64,000 bases of DNA from Diabrotica undecimpunctata (taxonomy: Eukaryota; Arthropoda; Insecta; Coleoptera; Chrysomelidae): contig NC_092813.1 of NCBI RefSeq assembly GCF_040954645.1, forward strand, positions 20,953,735-21,017,734, given 5' to 3'. The notes below the pieces were generated by a model. The model was not told where the DNA came from and did not search any database. It saw only the letters and a program-made list of their open reading frames with translations. A program made the position numbers and the translations under genes. Of this stretch, positions 10,321 through 22,708 are shown one piece after another; the first letter of the stretch is position 1; each line of letters starts with the position of its first letter.

Positions 10321-12240
10321 AACAAATGACATTGAGTTTATAAGAAATACAGATATAGTTCATAACTTACAACTCAATATGTAGTATGTTATCGATGTTA
10401 TCATATCTACTGTACACTTTACTCCTTATTTAAAACTAACTTAACCAAAAAAGAAAAAACAAAAAACAAAAAACACACAAACTTTGCAGAAAATAATGTT
10501 CATATTCGTCGATATGAATATTTAAAAAATTTTAAACGAACATTTGGCTTCATTTAGATGGTTCTCCACTGAAGACCAACAAAGTTCTGATTTATTGCAA
10601 TCTAAGCAAACAACTTGACGCGATACCGAAAATTTTTTTAAGGGCCATGTGTCACCAAATTCCAAGGTTTGAGACAATTATGAACTTCTACAGGGGACAT
10701 TGCATAATTAGTTGGACAGGTGGAATTTATATGGCGGAAATATTTGATATATTATTTTTAATTTATGTTTTAATGAAACTTAGAAATAGGGGATAATTTT
10801 GTTATTATTTTGAACAAAAATCCTTGGATTTACTCAAATCCATTCTCATTGATAACTCTTACCCCATATCCATCATCCATCGCCAAGCAATAATTAGCTA
10901 ATTAATTTTTTTTGATTAATTAAAATTATTTAAAAGATATGATTATGACTCTATCACAATTTTTAATTCTTTTATCTCAGGGTTAAATTCGTGCTTCAAT
11001 ATCTATGCTATTACATGTGAAAGGTAAGGTATAGAGAATACCGGAATAATAAAAAACACATATGATCTAACACTATATATTGAAATAAAAATAATGAAAT
11101 AATTCACACTCAAAAGTTTTCAATAAACAAACCTCATATAAGGATTCTCAAAATTTTGTTCTCCGTACGTGAACAATCAAAATTTATGGTACAAACAATA
11201 TTAATTGAAATCTCAAAATCCCAAACTATTCTAACTCTCCTAATCAAAATATTTATATCCTTTCTAAATTACGTGTAAAAATTGTGTTATCAATAAAAGA
11301 AAAAAACTGCAGAAAACAAAAATATCTCTCTCTGATGATGAGTGGTCCAAATCCTTGTTCCTTGTAGACTGTATTATCTCCTCTCAACCGCTCCCTATGT
11401 AATCAGCAATCTTACACAGATTGTTGCAAGTATATCGTCCTTAATGATCTCCTTCAAAAGCACAAATCATTCAAATTATGATAGCCTTTCTCCTCTCGAT
11501 AAACTGAATCTCTCGTTGGCCCGAGTGAAAAATGACTCTTGGAATATCTTCTCTTTACGATAAACTGAATCTCTCGTTGGCCTGAACAGTGACTCTTGGA
11601 ATATAAGTAAAGAAATATGACTTACAATATTTTGCTGCTTCAGCTTCTGTCAGATACACTAACTCCCCAAAAACTCACTAACATTCAACACTACTGCTTG
11701 CTACATTTCAGGAACCGCCAGAGAACAATCACTGTTCCTCTTACAGACTTGGAAACCAACTGCCTCTCTTCTCTCTCCTCAATCTCGCTAAACTTTTTCC
11801 TACATACTTATCCCACCTTTTTCAATCTCCGCCAATCAAAACGTCACAATTCCCCCATTTTTTCATTTCGATAACAAACAAATTTTTACCTATAATTATA
11901 AATTTCCTAAAACTTATTTACAAATAATATTTTTCTATAATTCTTAAAAACTAACAAAAACCTCTTTCTATAATCCCTTCTATTGTCTTTAATCACTGCA
12001 TTAATGTATTTCAATTGTCTTTGGGATTTCACTTAAAATTATGCGGGTCACTCAAGTATAACAAAGAAATAATTTATGCAAAGCTTACATTTTGTTTCGT
12101 ACAGGTAATTCAAGAAATTAATAACTCTCCTTCTTCGAAATGTTTGTTGGATATTATCCTACTTATCTGAATTATTTTAATGTTATTGAATTTTGAAATA
12201 TTTTAAACAAACCAATATTTTTCTCGATTTTACATATCAT

Positions 12241-12244
<4 letters not shown>
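10321..12244. other. Unassigned AT-rich sequence
   Basis: About 1.9 kb without recognisable coding motifs. Short open frames at 11342-11563 and 11617-11874 have no known domain and biased composition. The only structure seen is the direct repeat at 11497-11604. Confidence 0.55.
11497..11604. repeat. Two-copy direct repeat, period about 61 bp
   Basis: The segments 11497-11547 and 11558-11604 share CGATAAACTGAATCTCTCG and GACTCTTGGAATAT, differing by a small indel between them. Confidence 0.85.

Positions 12245-12333
<89 letters not shown>
12245..12333. repeat. (TA)n microsatellite
   Basis: Uninterrupted TA repeat of about 89 bp. Confidence 0.95.
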
Positions 12334-12339
<6 letters not shown>

Positions 12340-12934
12340 TAGCTGCTAAGTTGTTAATTTATAGAAGAAATAGATTGTATAAATTGTTATGGATTTTAGT
12401 TTTAGATAGAAATAAAGAACGTTTTGTGAGTAAAGGTAAGAAAGAAGAATATTACCAAAATAAAACCTTTAGGTCAAATCATTCGAACTGTCGACATATA
12501 ATAAATAACAAACTGCTAGAAACGACGGAATAAAAATTTGTGAACATGAAGATTTTATTGTACATAAAAGAATTTTGGTAACAATACACAAGTTGAAAAT
12601 AAATACATAATGACAAGAAAATAAATAAATTAGAGATCTACAAAATTACAAATTTGCCAAAAATTAAGCAAAGAAAGTAGTACCAAAAGCTAAAGGTGAG
12701 GAGTATATAAAAGAAAATCTTAAATTGTTAAAATGGCGTGTTGTCAATTTTATGAAGTAGACGTGCCATACGGTAGAAAAATCTAAGCGGTTAATTTAAA
12801 ACAATGTGAAATCACATAAGAAAAAAATACAAATCCCAAAGTACCTCATTCGCAAAGAGACAATATTTTTTAGAATGAGTACAACGAAGAGCTACTAAGC
12901 AACCTTTTAATAATGACATTATAGATTTTGCCCA
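12334..12934. other. Unassigned AT-rich sequence
   Basis: About 600 bp. The far right end may belong to the decayed LINE that follows; nothing else is recognised. Confidence 0.5.
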
Positions 12935-13762
12935 GTAGATGATATAACGCAACTTAAACTGAGGGAACAAGAAACGCACATAAACCACCTGACTAAGCAA
13001 GCAATAATGCGCACCTGGATGAGTAAACCTCTGCATGGGCGAAATATCAATAAGATCACCCAAGAATATATTGACAACACAGCGTCGAGTTGACATCAGG
13101 AAAGATGTTTTCCGAGACAGAGTGCTTTTTATTTGCCATTGGGTTATTCCAACTAAAAATTACCTGAAATATATTGTTAATGATCCCCAAGTCCAAAATG
13201 ACAAATGCCGATATGGATTCCAAGCCCAAGAAATCATCCAACATCTTACTGATTATAAAGAACGTCATAACTCAGAAAAATTATCCACCATAGACTAGCT
13301 GACAAACTGGGATTTCTCCAAACCGACCATCTTCCTTATTATCAATACGTGCTTAAGAGAATGAAAATGAAACAAATTGAAAATGACAACTAAAAGCCAT
13401 ACTGCGACCGCACTGTTCTCACAGACCAACCAGTGGAACATAATAGACCGGGTCTTATACTAGTTAATAAACTAACTAGCAAACAACAATTATTGATGTG
13501 GCGATACCTAACTTCAATAATTTGCGTGTTAAATACAAAGAAACTATCGCCAGGTACAGAGATCTAAAAATACAAATTAGGAGACAATGAAGAGTGGAAA
13601 GTACCCAGACAGTACCTATTATTCTATCTACTACTGGTGTTATTCTCAAAAACCTCCTTAAAACCAAAAAAAGCTGGGTCTAAATAATCTACATAAGATC
13701 ATGAAAAAGCTGTGCTACTCTCGACGTCCGGATGCGTGCATAAATTTTTGGGAGATAAATAG
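12935..13762 (+). pseudogene. LINE ORF2 C-terminal region (LINE H, heavily decayed)
   Basis: Pieces in three frames read in order as the C-terminal half of an insect LINE polymerase: MSKPLHGRN with TQEYID (near 13010-13080), a VIPTKNYLKYIVNDPQVQND segment with KCR (13145-13210), HHRLADKLGFLQT with YYQY (13286-13350), CDRTVLTDQPVEHNRPGLIL (13402-13460), then DVAIPNFNN, YRDLKIQIRRQ, VPIILSTTGV (13490-13640) and AVLLSTSGCVHKFLG (13705-13755). The order matches a family common in insect genomes, but I cannot name its clade with confidence. Several stops and frameshifts; the RT catalytic part is missing. Confidence 0.6.
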
Positions 13763-13840
13763 GCGTTATCTAGTTCTCGATAACATGGAAAGAGTCCGAC
13801 CAGAACTCCATTCTTTTGATACCGTAGGTATTTGAAATGA

Positions 13841-14245
13841 GTGAATTTTCCCTTTGGAAGCAGTGTGAGGCGTATGTCAAAATTTGAAATACTAATAATA
13901 CTTAAAAGCAAACTTAATAGAACAGAATACCGCATGAACCACCACAAATGGTATATCCAATGCATGAAACTACCACGTACAGAAGCAGGGAGAAGAACGG
14001 GTTATTTTGGAAATATCACCCATAACTTAAAGACAAACAAACCAGCGAAAAAACAAGACAAAAATATAGAGAGCAGAATTAGACCGGTGATGCGGAGCGG
14101 AAGTAATGTGTCTTACGAAAAAAGATGCATGAAATAAAAAATAGAGATACAACCGAAGGGGAAAACAGTAAATTTTATTATTGCACAAAAACTGAGATGG
14201 TTTGGACACACACAAAATGAGAAGAAGACGTGGACAGATTCGATT
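13841..14245 (+). pseudogene. RTE-like LINE RT thumb fragment
   Basis: The segment IESRIRPVMRSGSN (14067-14110) and AQKLRWFGHTQN (14180-14220) fit the C-terminal part of RTE-like reverse transcriptases, where RLRWFGH is a landmark. Upstream codons to 13841 are open but unassigned. The piece has a frame change and lacks the catalytic region. Confidence 0.4.
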
Positions 14246-14321
14246 TAGTTAGAAGGATCGAATTGTTTTGTAAATTCCCTTTGTCCGATTCTTCTCGATC
14301 GTCGATGGTAATACACTAAAA

Positions 14322-14522
14322 TGTTGAAGTCGTGGAGCAAAAATTATAGTTTTATTGACAGCTACTAATAATTACACTATAGATGTTGGTTAGGTAACCT
14401 TCTATAATAAACTGCGCTCAAATGAGCTTAAATCCCCAATTTATAATTTCACAAATAATGTATACCTCAGCACAGAGGTTAATGCTTATATCATACTAAT
14501 AAACTTTGAACTATGAGCTTAC
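14322..14522 (-). repeat. Candidate LTR, left piece (split by LINE A)
   Basis: On the minus strand this ends ...GACTTCAACA at 14322 and contains an AATAAA signal. It continues across the LINE A insertion with 22722-23060, which lies next to an Env-like tail. Together they look like one LTR of about 540 bp, but the outer border near 23060 is not certain. Confidence 0.35.
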
Positions 14523-14535
14523 AATACAATTTAAT
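14523..14535. repeat. LINE A target-site duplication, left
   Basis: AATACAATTTAAT, 13 bp, repeated exactly at 22709-22721 directly after the poly(A) tail. Confidence 0.85.
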
Positions 14536-14740
14536 GGTTTTTGTGCTTTTATTTATATCCACTTAATAATTAAAGTGTTATTATAAATAAAAATTAGTGA
14601 ACTTATTGGAGAAAATCTGTAAGTAATTTTAATCTAATTAGATACTTACTTCACAACAAGTTCATATTGTTTATATTACCTGATGTCATTAAAAAACGAA
14701 AATAGATGATGTTAATAGTCCAGGGGCGTCGAGGCCACAA

Positions 14741-16035
14741 ATGTTATTGACATCATATAAAACTTCTTCATATTCTGTAGCGTTAATCAATTCAACTCCA
14801 AAATTCCCATCCAAGAAACAAGCTATTTTATATAATGCTCTGGAAAACGCCAAACTTGAGGAATATCTACTTGCACTGGGAAAAATTATAGAACCAAGAT
14901 ATTATTTTTTCATCACGGATTTTAAATCACCGTATTTGTATTTACTAGTGAAGAATTAGTAGAAACTGTCATGAATGCTGACAACGGAAGAATAACTATC
15001 AATCAACAAATAATTTATGCTCGACGCTTAATTACACCAAATGAAAGATTACTGATCTCTAATGTTTGCCCTAGTATTCCTCACACTTTCATAGAATCTG
15101 AACTTAAAAAGTTAGGCCTCAATTTATTAACTCCAATTAATTTTTTACGAATAGGTACAACAAATCCAGAATATAGACATATACTGAGCTTTCGAACACA
15201 CTTACTTTTATCTCTCCTTTAGAAGCTACATTAATTCCTCCCTCAATTGTCATAAACCACGAACTAACATCTTATCGTATTTTCTTATCTTTAGAAAAAC
15301 AGATGTGTTACTATTGTAAACAATCTGACCATTTTGTAGCAAATTGTCCATCCTGTACAAATCCAAATCGAAACTTTACAACAGTGCCAACTACTACTAT
15401 AAATACAGTAGTTAATACTCTTCCACATAACGTCCCGATCACATCAGCATCTTCAGCGAATTCCTTTTCCTTACAATCCTCGACTATACCTTCTTTATTA
15501 ACTACACCAATATTAACTGCATCCCAAATATCACCCTCAACATCATTCCCAAGTTCTCAAACTACATGCACAGATACAAATATAACAACTACCCAGTTAT
15601 CAACAACAGCTAATGTTTCACAACCTCATACATCAATCCCAAACTCTTCCTCAACACTATCATACCCTATCAATAGCTTATCAATAGATACCACTGATAC
15701 ACTTGAAATAACTAATACACCTAGTGAAGAAGTAAACACAGCTAAGCGCAGCCTTAATGAAATTTTAAACCCATCTTTACAAGAACCTAAAGAAAATTTT
15801 ACAAAACCAATCCAAAACTATTGATAATTCTGAGACTGTTGCTAATAGTATGGAATCCGTAAAAGATTTTATTACTAATAAACTTATAACACCGATATTA
15901 AATTTTGAACAACTAACTGATTTTTTTAAAAATGCTTTAGGATCTCCAGATAAATTGAGTCTATCTAAAACTTATACAGAAGACACATTAGGCTTACTTA
16001 ATCTGTTAAAAGAGATCTATCCTCACATTATATAA
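14741..16035 (+). pseudogene. LINE A ORF1 (gag-like, zinc knuckle)
   Basis: ORF1 proteins bind element RNA. The reading passes through four frames with frameshifts near 14945, 15195 and 15825. Landmarks: KQAILYNALENAKLEEYL (14815-14870), ARRLITPNERLLISNV with PHTF (15020-15090), a CCHC knuckle CYYCKQSDHFVANC (15306-15347), a long Ser/Thr/Pro-rich linker (15350-15700) and a C-terminal NEILNPS segment. The middle motif is shared with LINE D, showing that they are relatives. Confidence 0.7.
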
Positions 16036-16139
16036 AAAAAATGAAATCGCGATGTACTAAAATAATTAATTCAATTACTCGATAACTAAAACCTCAGCTC
16101 GATAGCGACTCCTCCATAGAACCTTCTACATAAGCTCAC

Positions 16140-17290
16140 GTTCAAGTCTATTTTACAGTGGAATTTGAACGGTTATTATACCCGTTTAGAAATGTTACAA
16201 TTAATAATTGCTCAAAATTCAATGCTTCTATAATTTGTCTACAAGAAACTCGTTTTAAAAATAACAAAATTCATAATTTTTGAAATTATACAAGCGTATC
16301 TAAAATTAGGCAAAATCAAGAACATGCCAGTGGTGGAGTTTCAATTTTTATCGAGAATTCCTATGAATATTGCAGTATTCCTCTAATAACAAATTTAGAG
16401 GCTGTAGCGGCGTGCTTAGTAGGTCCACTAAAAGTTAACATCTGCAGTCTTTATATCGCACCTAATTCTGATCCAAGTATAGCAGATATCTTTTATGTCA
16501 GATTCCTACACCTCGAATTATACTGGGAGATTTTAATGCACATAATTCATTATGAGGCCCAAAAAAATTGACAAAAATGGGGAAAAAAAATAGAAAATAT
16601 CGTAAATAATCTCAATTTAAATCTACTTAATGACGACAGGAATATTCGATATAATGCAGCAACAGGAGAGTTTTCAGCAATTGATTTGTCAATTTATGAA
16701 CCAAACTTGCAACCTAGTTTATCGTGGGACACTTAACCTGATCTATATGGAAGTGATCACTTTCCCATCTTAGTTAACAATCTGTTGTACCATAAGCACA
16801 ATACACACACATTACCAAATGGTCCCTAAATAAAGCCAACTGGACAATGTTCTCAACATTGATTTCTTCATCAGCTATGAATCTTATAGAAATGTTAGAC
16901 TCAGAACAAGATATTAACGAGAAAACATTATTTTTCAATAAAGTCATAATTGATACAGAGAATAAATTCATTGGAAAAACAGCATTTTATCCAAAACATT
17001 CACCTGTACCGTGGTGGAACGATGCGTGCAAACAGGCAATAAGGGAATCTAAATCGGCTTTTAATAGATATAAACGATATTAAACTACTGAAAATCATTT
17101 GGAATTTAAAAGAGTAAGAGCTAAATGTAGATTTATTATTAAAAAAAGCAAGCAAGAGTCATGGCAACAGTTTGTTTCAGAAATCAATAGATCTACTTCA
17201 ATTGGTCAAACATGATTAAAAGTATATCTGGAAAAAATTCACAACACCCTATAAAGTACTTACTAAAAGACAATCAGACATTTACATCCG
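16140..17290 (+). pseudogene. LINE A ORF2 endonuclease and linker
   Basis: An APE-type endonuclease that nicks the target DNA. Seen in order: QWNLNGYYTRLEMLQ (16158-16200), CLQETRF with the catalytic Glu (16238-16260), GGVSIFIENS (16330-16360), a GDFNAHN strand near 16528-16550, SAIDLS (16675-16690) and GSDHFP (16752-16770). The linker has VPWWNDACKQAIRESK (17007-17055). Several frame changes break it. The frame is interrupted at 17304 by LINE B. Confidence 0.75.
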
Positions 17291-17291
17291 A

Positions 17292-17304
17292 ATGCAATAT
17301 ATCT
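17292..17304. repeat. LINE B target-site duplication, left
   Basis: ATGCAATATATCT, 13 bp, repeated exactly at 19779-19791. Confidence 0.9.
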
Positions 17305-17447
17305 TTTTTTTTTTTTTTTATTATAACTAATAAATTAACAATCAGAATAAAACAATGTATTCTATAAGTTAATGTGATGAGTTTAGGTCCTGTCCCTTGG
17401 TTCTGGCGTGATGTGGTCCCCTTCAGTGAGAGAATCACGGGTCCATG

Positions 17448-18990
17448 TTACTGGTCTGTTGGCCAACGTCGCTTTAGTCTTCTGATAACTCGATGTTGAG
17501 GTATTGCGGAGATTAATGGATTGGAGTGTGTGTTCACTTTTTGAATGTATTGTAATTTCTTTTGCTGGTATACTTCTTTCACTGTTGAGATATTGAGATC
17601 CTCATAGATTCTTTGGTTGGTTACGTACCAGGGTGCATCAACAATAATTGCTCTTAAGATTTTTGATTGGCATTTTTCCATAATAGCAATATTAGATTTA
17701 CTACTACAGCCCCATAGCTCTATGCCATATGTCCATATTGGTTTGATAACTGTTTTATAAATTAGAATTTTATTATTTATTGACAGCTTGGAGTTTTTTC
17801 CAATTAACCAATTGATTTCTTTTTGTCTTAGTTGTATTTGTTTTCTTTTTTTGGTGATGTGTTTTTTCCAACACAGGGTTTGGTCCAGGTGTAGCCCTAG
17901 GTATTTGGTTGTTTTAGTCCTGGGTATTTCCTTATTGTTGATATATATTGGTGGTGGTGTTTCTCGTCGTAAGGTAAAAGTTACGTGGGTTGACTTGTTT
18001 TCATTTATTTTTATTTTCCATTGTTTTAGCCAGTTTTCAAGCTCATACAAATAGTCTTGGAGTTGTTGTGTAGCTATGTTAATGTTTTTGTGACTTGTAA
18101 GTGCTACTGTGTCATCTGCAAATGTGCCAATTGTTACGTTATGTGATGTTGGTAGATCAGACGTATATAATATATATAATAAAGGTCCCAGGATGCTTCC
18201 CTGTGGAATTCCCGCCTTAATGGGATGCGTTTTGGATATTTCTCCATTTACTTTTGTTCTAAACTGTCGGTTTTCCAAGTATGATGTAAGTGTTCGAAAG
18301 AATGGTGGTAATATTTGTTTAATTTTATAAAGAAGTCCTTTATGCCAAACCTTATCAAAAGCTTGACGTACATCTAGTGATACCATTGGGCAATATTCCT
18401 TTTCTTCTAATGCGGTATTGATTTTATGGGTTATTCGGTGGCATTGCTGGATAGTTGAGTGTTCTCGTCGAAATCCAAACTGATAATTTGGTATCCAATC
18501 TGCGCCTGTAAAGTCTGGATCTATTCTTTTTATTAAAAGTTTTTCTAGTAATTTGGAGATTGTTGATAACAGACTGATAGGTCGATAGGATGAGACTTCA
18601 CTTGGATCCTTTCCTGGTTTTGGAAATAATAGTATTTCTGCAATTTTTAGATTGTTAGGCCAATAATTACATCTTAATATTGCGTTAAATATATATGTAA
18701 GGATTACTATACCCTTTTTTGGTAATTCTTTTAGCATTTTTGGTGTTATTAGGTCAATTCCTGGTGACTTTTTAATATTTAGTCTAAAGATTTCTTCTTT
18801 GAGTTCTTTGGGTGTTGTTAATTTTATTGGATTTACTGATGGTTGTTCTGAGTTTAAATAATTAATAATTTCTTGATCTTCTTCATTGTTGTGTGGTTGG
18901 AATACTGTTGCTAAATATTTAGCAAATAATTATGATTTTTCTTTATCGCTTCTCGCCCATTGGTTCTGTGTGTCTGTGGTTTTTCTTACT
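17448..18990 (-). pseudogene. LINE B ORF2 reverse transcriptase (Jockey type)
   Basis: The last 429 codons (18737-17448) are open. Seen in order: YRPISLLSTISKLLEKLL, QFGFRREHSTIQQ, SLDVRQAFDKVWHKGLLYK with the first catalytic Asp, GIPQGSILGPLLY, FADDTA with the catalytic Asp pair (near 18110), KSTHVTF, TKYLGLHLDQTLCWKKHI and a thumb with YGIELWGCS. Upstream, in the same sense, a TAA near 18930 interrupts KEKS/LFAKYLAT. This is the best preserved LINE polymerase in the window, yet cannot be expressed in one piece. Confidence 0.88.
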
Positions 18991-19012
18991 GGTGGGGATA
19001 TTGCTTGAGGTT

Positions 19013-19778
19013 TTAAGGATGATTTGATTGGTAAATTTTTAGTTGTGTTTTTAATTTATTTGTTAAGCGATTGTAAAACGTTTTATCCGCTGGGTTCCGA
19101 CTTTGTTGCCATTTGGCTCTTGCTCTTCTTTTTTCAGCAATGAGCTTTTTAATTTCTAATGGAATATTTATTCTTTTCTCGATTTTATTTTTATCTGCAT
19201 CGTTCGGTGTCGCTTCTTTTGCAGCGTTTTGAAGTAAAGTTATAAGGTTGTTTGTAGCTGCTTCTATTTCTGAAGGGCTTTTTAGTCTTACATTTAGTTT
19301 AATGTTTTCATCTAGTATTTTTCGGTAAAGGTTCCAATCTGTTCTAGGTCCATGCAGTTTTGGAGTAGGTTGTTTGTTAATAACGCATGTGCTAATTGTT
19401 GCAATAATTGGTGAATGATCTGAAGATAGGTCATAACTTGGAACTATATCCATAAAGGTGTTAGATATTCCTTTTATGATGCAAAAATCTAAGAGGTCTG
19501 GTCTTTTTTTGGGGTCCGTTGGCCAGTACGTTGGTGTTTCTGTTGATAAATATGAGTATTTATTTTCTTGCATTAAGCTATAGAGCTCTCTCCCCTTTGT
19601 TGTTATTAATCTTGATCCCCAGTAAGTGTGTTTACTATTAAAGTCACCAGCTGCGATAAATTTTGGACCTAGAGTATTGAAGAAGGATCCGAAATCGTTT
19701 TTTTTTAATATTGTGCTTTGGAGGGCAATATACTGCTGCTATTGTTATTTCGTAAGGTAATGAGCACACTTTAATTAC
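19013..19778 (-). pseudogene. LINE B ORF2 endonuclease C-terminal half
   Basis: Read from the right: an AAGDFNSKHTYWGSR-like strand (near 19620-19660), then RPDLLDFCIIKG (19450-19500) and SSDHSPI (19400-19425), the catalytic Asp/His region of APE-type endonucleases. A linker with RRARAKWQQSRNPADKTFYN follows. The frame ends at 19013 by a frameshift near 19020; the next frame continues with SSLKPQAISPPVRK. The N-terminus is missing through 5' truncation. Confidence 0.75.
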
Positions 19779-19791
19779 ATGCAATATATCT
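19779..19791. repeat. LINE B target-site duplication, right
   Basis: ATGCAATATATCT, copy of 17292-17304. Confidence 0.9.
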
Positions 19792-20916
19792 GAAATAATG
19801 TCAAATCAAGATTGTACCGCTTCTATTGATGAAAGCTATTCAATAGAATTCTTAAATAAGAAACGATATGAAGAAAATAAAGGAATACCTATAATCAATG
19901 ACACTTCATCAATAAACAATCCTATAAGCTTGACTGAACTTATTGAAACTCTTAACTCCGTTAGAAATACTAGTCCAGGACCAGATAATATACCTGTGCT
20001 TTTTCTACAGAACCTACCACTAGTAGGCCAAAAACTATTATTGCAACTATTCAATTTTATATGAATCAATAAGGTATTTCCACACATATGGCACTCGTCA
20101 ATCATAGTTCCAATACACAAACCAGGTAAACCTAAATTTGAAGCAGAATCTTATAGACCAATCTGTCTCACGAATGCAATGTGTAAATTGCTAGAAAAGA
20201 TCATTGACAATCGACTCATGTGGTATATTGAATATAAACATCTTATTATACCCGAACAAAGTGGATTTAAAAAAATAGATCAACATTAGATAACTTAATA
20301 TCATTGGAATCAGAAATTCACGAAGCATTTATATGTAATCAAGAATGTTTAGCCATATTCTTTTATGTAAAAAAGGCTTTTGATATAGTATGGCGCTTCG
20401 ATATTTTAACCACACTCCATAATTGGAAGCTTCACGGTAACATGTTTGCTTTTATTTCAAACTTTCTACGGCAACGATATTTCCAAGTTCGAATCAATAA
20501 CCATTTGTCTGAATCTAAATTACCGAAAAATGAAATTCCACAGAGATCTAATCTAAGCGTAGCACTATTTTTGATTGCTATTAACAATGTTGTGTCGTAT
20601 TGCAATGGCACAATTAAAACTTTTTTGTATGCTGATGATCTGGTAATTCTAGCAAGAAATAAAAACATATTATCTGCTCATAATCGTATTGCTGCAGCTC
20701 TTATGTCGATAGAATCGTGGTCTTACAATATTGGGTTCCAGTTTTCCACCACAAAACCAAAAGCTATACATTTTTCACGAAAATCAAATCCACAAAAGCT
20801 CCCAAATCTATTTTTAAACAATTCTCCTATAGAATATACAAAAGAAAAATTCCTAGTGATGCAACTGGACTCAAAATTAAGTTGGACAAGTGATATACAC
20901 TCGCTAAGAGTATCGT
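19792..20916 (+). pseudogene. LINE A ORF2 reverse transcriptase, first part
   Basis: Starts after LINE B with TSPGPDNIPVLFLQ, then a SYRPICLTNAMCKLLEKIID segment, PEQSGFKK, IFFYVKKAFDIVWRF, NEIPQRSNLS and LYADDLVILAR (near 20628). The first catalytic motif reads FYVKKAFD; related enzymes have Asp where Tyr stands, so activity is lost even without the stop near 20287. The second catalytic pair ADD is kept. The frame is interrupted at 20916 by LINE C. Confidence 0.82.
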
Positions 20917-21210
20917 GTGCAACAAAGTAAGTAAGTAAGTAAGTCTGTAAACAAAGAAAGCTTGAATATCTAGGCCATATATTGAGACACGATAAGTACC
21001 GTCTACTGCAATTGATTGTCCAGGGAAAAATAGACAGTAAGCGGGGGCTAGGCAGGAGAAGACACTCATGGCTCCAAAATCTGAGGAAGTGGTTCGGGCT
21101 CACATCGGTCGAACTATTCAGAAGCGCCGAAAACAAGATCAGAATTGCCATGTTAATAGCCAACGTTCTCAACGGACAGGTCACTTGATAAAGAAGAAGA
21201 AGAGTATCGT
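20906..21210 (+). mobile_element. LINE C, RTE-like 3' fragment with 11-bp TSD nested in LINE A
   Basis: AAGAGTATCGT occurs at 20906-20916 and 21200-21210; between them lie 283 bp that do not belong to LINE A. It begins with GTAA repeats and reads RKLEYLGHILRHDKYRLLQL, GRRRHSWLQNLRKWFGL and TSVELFRSAENK, the C-terminal end of an RTE-like RT, then ends in GAAGAAGA repeats. LINE A reading resumes directly after it. Confidence 0.85.
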
Positions 21211-21674
21211 ATCAAGCTGGACTAAACATTATGAAATCTGTATCACATAAAAATTGGGGAGCAAATTTTACAACTCTAATAAATTTATATAGAGCTTTAA
21301 TTAGATCAAAACTGGACTACGGATGTGTTGTGTATAACACCGCAAACCAAGCATTGCTTAAAACTTTGGATACTCTTCAGAGTTCAGCCGTTAGACTTGC
21401 TCTAGGAGCATATTGCACCAGTCCTGTGGACAGTCTACTCTGTAAAGCTGGAGAGCCACCCTTAAACCTAAGAAGAAAATACTTAACTCTGTCGTATGTC
21501 TCGAGTATAAAATCTAACCCAAAAAATCCAGCTCTTCATCATGCTGCTGCTAACAGGTTCCAGGAGGTCTATCGAAAAAGAAATAGGGGTCCTGTACCTT
21601 TCTATGAACGAGCTAATAGATACTTATTCGATTTTAATATTGAGCTACCTCCATTTATCCTATCTTTGAAATAA
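21211..21674 (+). pseudogene. LINE A ORF2 thumb and linker
   Basis: The open frame 21231-21674 shows KLDYGCVVYNTA, QSSAVRLALGAYCTSPVDSL, GEPPLNLRRKYLTLSYV and PPFIL, the conserved region between RT and RNase H in I-clade and R1-like LINEs. It continues the RT broken by LINE C. Confidence 0.82.
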
Positions 21675-21779
21675 ATTTATGTTTTCCTTGGGTTGTTCCC
21701 TCTCCGCTTTGTAACCTTAAACTTATAGCATATAACAAAAATAACGTGATACCAAATTTTTTTAAAACATACTTTCTCC

Positions 21780-22527
21780 ATCATCCCATGAACATTCCAT
21801 CTATAAATTGTCTCCTAAGACAAGTATTTTTACAGCAGAACTATTTGCCATCAATAAGGCCCTAACCTATATTCTAGAAAAAAAACTTCCCAAATCTCTT
21901 ATAATATCTGATTCACTTAGTTGTCTGACATCAATTTCCCAGATTTATCTCTCTCATCCAACATTACAGTAGATTAAGTTAATTTTATGCCGTATATACC
22001 AAAACAATTAGACAGTAGAGTTCCTCTGGGTACCATCAAACGTTGGAATAGATGGTAACGAAAAGGCAGATAGTCTAGCTAGGCCCGCAGTAACCAATAC
22101 AGCCGCATCAGTGGGAAATATAACGGTGCATTTGGATTTAAAACCTTACTTAAAATCAAAATTGCACGATGTGTGGCAAAACCAATAGAATAGAAGCACC
22201 AATAAATTGATACAAATAAAATCTTCCGTCCTTCCATGGACCTTCTGGCCTTCAAAGCGACAACATCAAGTCCTAATAACACATCTCAAATTAGGACACT
22301 CTTCTACAACACATGAATACTTGTTGAAGAAAGAAGAGAAACCAGTGTGTTTTGTTTGTGAATGTAAAGTGACAGTGAAGCACATTTTGATTGACTGTCC
22401 AATATACTCAGTTGAAAGACTATATCATCACATTCCAAAAACATTAAAAGAACTTTTAGGAGAATCTAAATACGTAGCTGACTTGATAGAATTCTTGAAA
22501 ACTATAAACTTTTTCAATAAAATTTAA
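21780..22527 (+). pseudogene. LINE A RNase H and C-terminal zinc region
   Basis: RNase H shows FTAELFAINKALTYIL (21830-21880), IISDSLSCLTSI (21900-21935) and VPSNVGIDGNEKADSLAR (22030-22085); a TAG near 21971 interrupts it. The C-terminal part 22207-22527 has HLKLGHSSTTHEYLL, CFVC and CKVTVKHILIDCP, a Cys/His cluster typical of the clade. Followed by a 3' UTR of about 180 bp. Confidence 0.8.
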
Positions 22528-22708
22528 CAATTTAATTTAACATTAATCAATAAATTTGAAATTTAATTTTACATCAATAATTAAAATATATATTGTATAC
22601 ATTATTATGTAATTGATATTTTGTATATGCCTATGTATGTCTTTATCATCTTTGTATTTGTCTTATGCTAATATCCCTAAGTGGTTGAAGCAAAATAAAT
22701 AAAAAAAA

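Larger units (their letters stand above)
17305..19778 (-). mobile_element. LINE B, 5'-truncated Jockey-clade LINE nested in LINE A
   Basis: Begins on the plus strand with a T run (17305-17319), the poly(A) tail of a minus-strand element, and is bounded by the 13-bp duplication at 17292-17304 and 19779-19791. Coding covers the C-terminal half of the endonuclease and the RT; no RNase H follows, as expected for the Jockey clade. Only one frameshift and one stop were found, so it is younger than its host. Confidence 0.88.
14536..22708 (+). mobile_element. LINE A, full-length I-clade LINE with nested insertions
   Basis: Bounded by a 13-bp duplication (14523-14535, 22709-22721) and ending in AAATAAAT plus poly(A). 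Without nested LINE B and C it is about 5.4 kb, full length for the clade. Order: a 5' UTR of about 200 bp, ORF1 with zinc knuckle (14741-16035), then ORF2 with endonuclease, RT, RNase H and C-terminal zinc region. All parts carry frameshifts or stops. It inserted within a probable LTR. Confidence 0.85.

Noticed and set aside
11342..11874. Two plus-strand frames of 73 and 85 codons
   Set aside because: No motif, one spans the direct repeat, composition like the surrounding sequence.
16860..16885. Reverse-strand CTGATGA in LINE A as a hammerhead
   Set aside because: Flanks form no stems; lies inside coding sequence.
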